From Candidatus Gerdarchaeota archaeon (GTDB lineage: Archaea > Asgardarchaeota > Heimdallarchaeia > JABLTI01): a stretch of DNA of 7,240 nt. A program made the position numbers and the translations under genes. Position 1 is the stretch's first letter; the number at the start of each line of letters is the position of its first letter. Below the pieces are notes generated by a model. The model had not been told where the DNA came from. It did no database searches and saw only the letters and a list, made by a program, of their open reading frames with translations. The stretch spans positions 1 to 7,240 of the forward strand of contig JAEORM010000219.1 in the NCBI GenBank assembly GCA_016840905.1. The letters run 5' to 3'. This document shows, one piece after another, positions 5,730 to 7,240 of the stretch.

Positions 5730-7240
5730 TTGTCAGAAAGCAATATTCAAAATGATGAAAATATTAAGGAAACTAAAGAGCAAGTTGATTGTACAACTAA
5801 TACTGAGGATGTTTCTTCTGAGAAAAAGGAAGAACCAAAATTAACTTTAGAAGAAAAAAAGAGAGAAAAGTTTTGGGTGTTTTTACAAAGTGGTCTTAAG
5901 GGTACACTAGCAGGAATTGGATTTTTCTTTAAACATCCAAAGGATGCTCTTCGTTGGATTGGTAGGCAAAAGGTATTTATCGTTTATTTAGTAGCAATAT
6001 TATCAGGTTTCGTTGGAGCAGCAGCAGCGTGGTTTTTTAGTAATTTTCTTTCCTTAACAAGGATCCTATTTTATGGATTGATTTATGAGCGCTCTCCAGA
6101 AAGCGCGAGATATATTTTGATCATCTTTCTGCCAATTATTGCAGCAGCTATGACTGCACCTATTCTTTTGAAATGGGCTCCTGAAGCGAAAGGACATGGT
6201 ATTCCAGAAGTGATGGAAAGTATTGTCTATAAAGATGGGTATATTAAAACAGCAACTCCCTATTTGAAATTAGTACTTTCAGGTATTTGTATTGGTGGGG
6301 GATTAAGTCTTGGGAGTGAAGGGCCTATCGCACAAATTGGAGGAGGATTTAGTTCTTTCCTTGGTAGGAAATTTAAACTAAGCGGAAGAAGAATCAAAAC
6401 AGTTGTTGTATGTGGTTTAGTTGCAGGCATATCCGCAATCTTTAATGCGCCTATTGGAGCAGCAATATTTGGTTTAGAGATTCTTATTATTTCATTAAGT
6501 GCAGATCAATTGATCCCTATTATTGTTTCATCCTTAATTGCAAATACTGTTGGAAAATTAATTTTGGAGAAAGGAGCTGAACCAATTTTTTCAATACCTG
6601 AAGAATTATCAAAAATCGATTTTAAAGATTATATTCCTTATCTTCACTGGTTTGTTTTATTTGGTATTGTAACAGGATTAGTTTCAGTAGCTTACGTTAA
6701 ATCAGTTGGATTAATTGAAAAATTGGTTGATGTTGTAAAAACAAAACCAATAATTTGGCCTATTGCTGGAGCAGCAGTAACAGGTATCTTAGGATTATTA
6801 AGTCCAAGAGCTACAGCACAAAATTTGGAATTCATTCCACTTGGATATTTCCCACCAGTGATTAATATAGAAGGTGTGGAAGATATACCGCGGATTTTTG
6901 GTGTTGGATATGATACAATTACAGCTTTATTCTATAATAAACCATTAGAAGATGGTTGGTCAATCATTGGTGGAGGAGTCATTTTAGTCTTATTCCTATT
7001 AATAATACTCAAAATTTTAGCTACAGCTTGTTCTGTAGGTACTGGTAATTCCGGTGGTGTTTTTGCGCCAGCGTTATATATAGGCGCTGCAACAGGATAT
7101 CTTTTTGCAGTAATAATAGGTAGAATGTTTCCTTCTTTAGATTTTGAAATGCATGACTATGCACTATTTACGCTGGTTGGTTTAGCATCGGTCTTTTCAG
7201 GCTCAGCAAGAGCAGTTTTAACCATGATCTTTATGGCATC
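5730..7240 (+). CDS. CLC-family chloride channel/transporter, 3' end outside window
   Basis: The frame is open after a TAA at 5676-5678 and runs off the right edge, giving 503 codons. No in-frame ATG or GTG precedes the conserved part, so the start is taken as TTG 5730 (reads MSESNIQND); GGAG only one base before it is too close for a normal ribosome-binding site, so the start is uncertain. Residues 1-80 form a charged, mostly Glu/Lys cytoplasmic tail, then the membrane domain begins (KVFIVYLVAILSGF). CLC signatures: GHGIPE (155-160), where many members have GSGIP; GSEGP (195-199) with gating glutamate Glu197; NAPIGAAIFGLEI with Glu250 and Ile251; GVGYDTI; and GNSGGVFAP (439-447), which contains the GxFxP motif. 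The window ends at SARAVLTMIF, so the last helices, with the conserved anion-binding tyrosine and any C-terminal CBS domains, are unseen. It should move chloride or another anion across the cell membrane, as a homodimer in known family members. The gene is divergent from the DHH gene. Confidence 0.92.
   Translation, partial: MSESNIQNDENIKETKEQVDCTTNTEDVSSEKKEEPKLTLEEKKREKFWVFLQSGLKGTLAGIGFFFKHPKDALRWIGRQKVFIVYLVAILSGFVGAAAAWFFSNFLSLTRILFYGLIYERSPESARYILIIFLPIIAAAMTAPILLKWAPEAKGHGIPEVMESIVYKDGYIKTATPYLKLVLSGICIGGGLSLGSEGPIAQIGGGFSSFLGRKFKLSGRRIKTVVVCGLVAGISAIFNAPIGAAIFGLEILIISLSADQLIPIIVSSLIANTVGKLILEKGAEPIFSIPEELSKIDFKDYIPYLHWFVLFGIVTGLVSVAYVKSVGLIEKLVDVVKTKPIIWPIAGAAVTGILGLLSPRATAQNLEFIPLGYFPPVINIEGVEDIPRIFGVGYDTITALFYNKPLEDGWSIIGGGVILVLFLLIILKILATACSVGTGNSGGVFAPALYIGAATGYLFAVIIGRMFPSLDFEMHDYALFTLVGLASVFSGSARAVLTMIFMA

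Noticed and set aside
5752..5856. Open frame from ATGATG at 5752 as a possible separate small gene
   Set aside because: It is in another frame of the CLC N-terminal coding region, stops after about 34 codons and lacks a ribosome-binding site; the CLC frame is the coherent one.
1..7240. CRISPR array, insertion sequence, tRNA/rRNA, toxin-antitoxin or defence system
   Set aside because: Reading both strands I found no regularly spaced repeats, terminal inverted repeats, transposase or tRNA-like cloverleaf. All substantial coding sequence is accounted for by six recognisable protein families.

Overview
The window is a chromosomal stretch from an AT-rich genome (about one third G+C by eye), almost certainly archaeal. 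The best evidence is an MptA-type GTP cyclohydrolase (archaeal pterin pathway) and a RecJ-like DHH phosphoesterase with a DnaJ-type zinc finger, an architecture known as archaeal (COG1107). TATA-like boxes at archaeal distances, almost no strong Shine-Dalgarno sites and GTG/TTG starts agree with this. An uncultured mesophilic lineage such as an Asgard-type archaeon would fit, but nothing seen here fixes the phylum.

Layout, left to right. (1) 1-366, plus strand: the 3' part of a DUF523/TudS-like putative iron-sulfur protein, cut by the window edge. (2) 387-1130, minus strand: a HAD-superfamily phosphatase, tail to tail with the first gene. (3) 1131-1312: a divergent promoter region. (4) 1313-2134, plus strand: mptA, making the first pterin intermediate from GTP. 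(5) 2144-3169, minus strand: a CapA-fold metallophosphoesterase with no visible export signal, ending 9 bases from the end of mptA. (6) 3246-5393, minus strand: the zinc finger-S1-OB-DHH-DHHA1 protein, upstream of the CapA-like gene on the same strand. (7) 5403-5729: a 327-base gene-free divergent region with a perfect 16-base palindrome. (8) 5730 to the right edge, plus strand: a CLC-family chloride channel or transporter, cut before its last helices, which appears to start at TTG.

The genes look like ordinary chromosomal housekeeping and accessory genes, mostly single transcription units in alternating orientation, not one operon. The one functional link worth pursuing is the divergent pair HAD phosphatase/mptA: the archaeal pterin route needs a phosphatase after MptA and a cyclic phosphodiesterase. 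The CLC protein carries a channel-like residue pattern. I see no mobile element, CRISPR array, tRNA, rRNA or defence system, and no convincing new multi-gene system.
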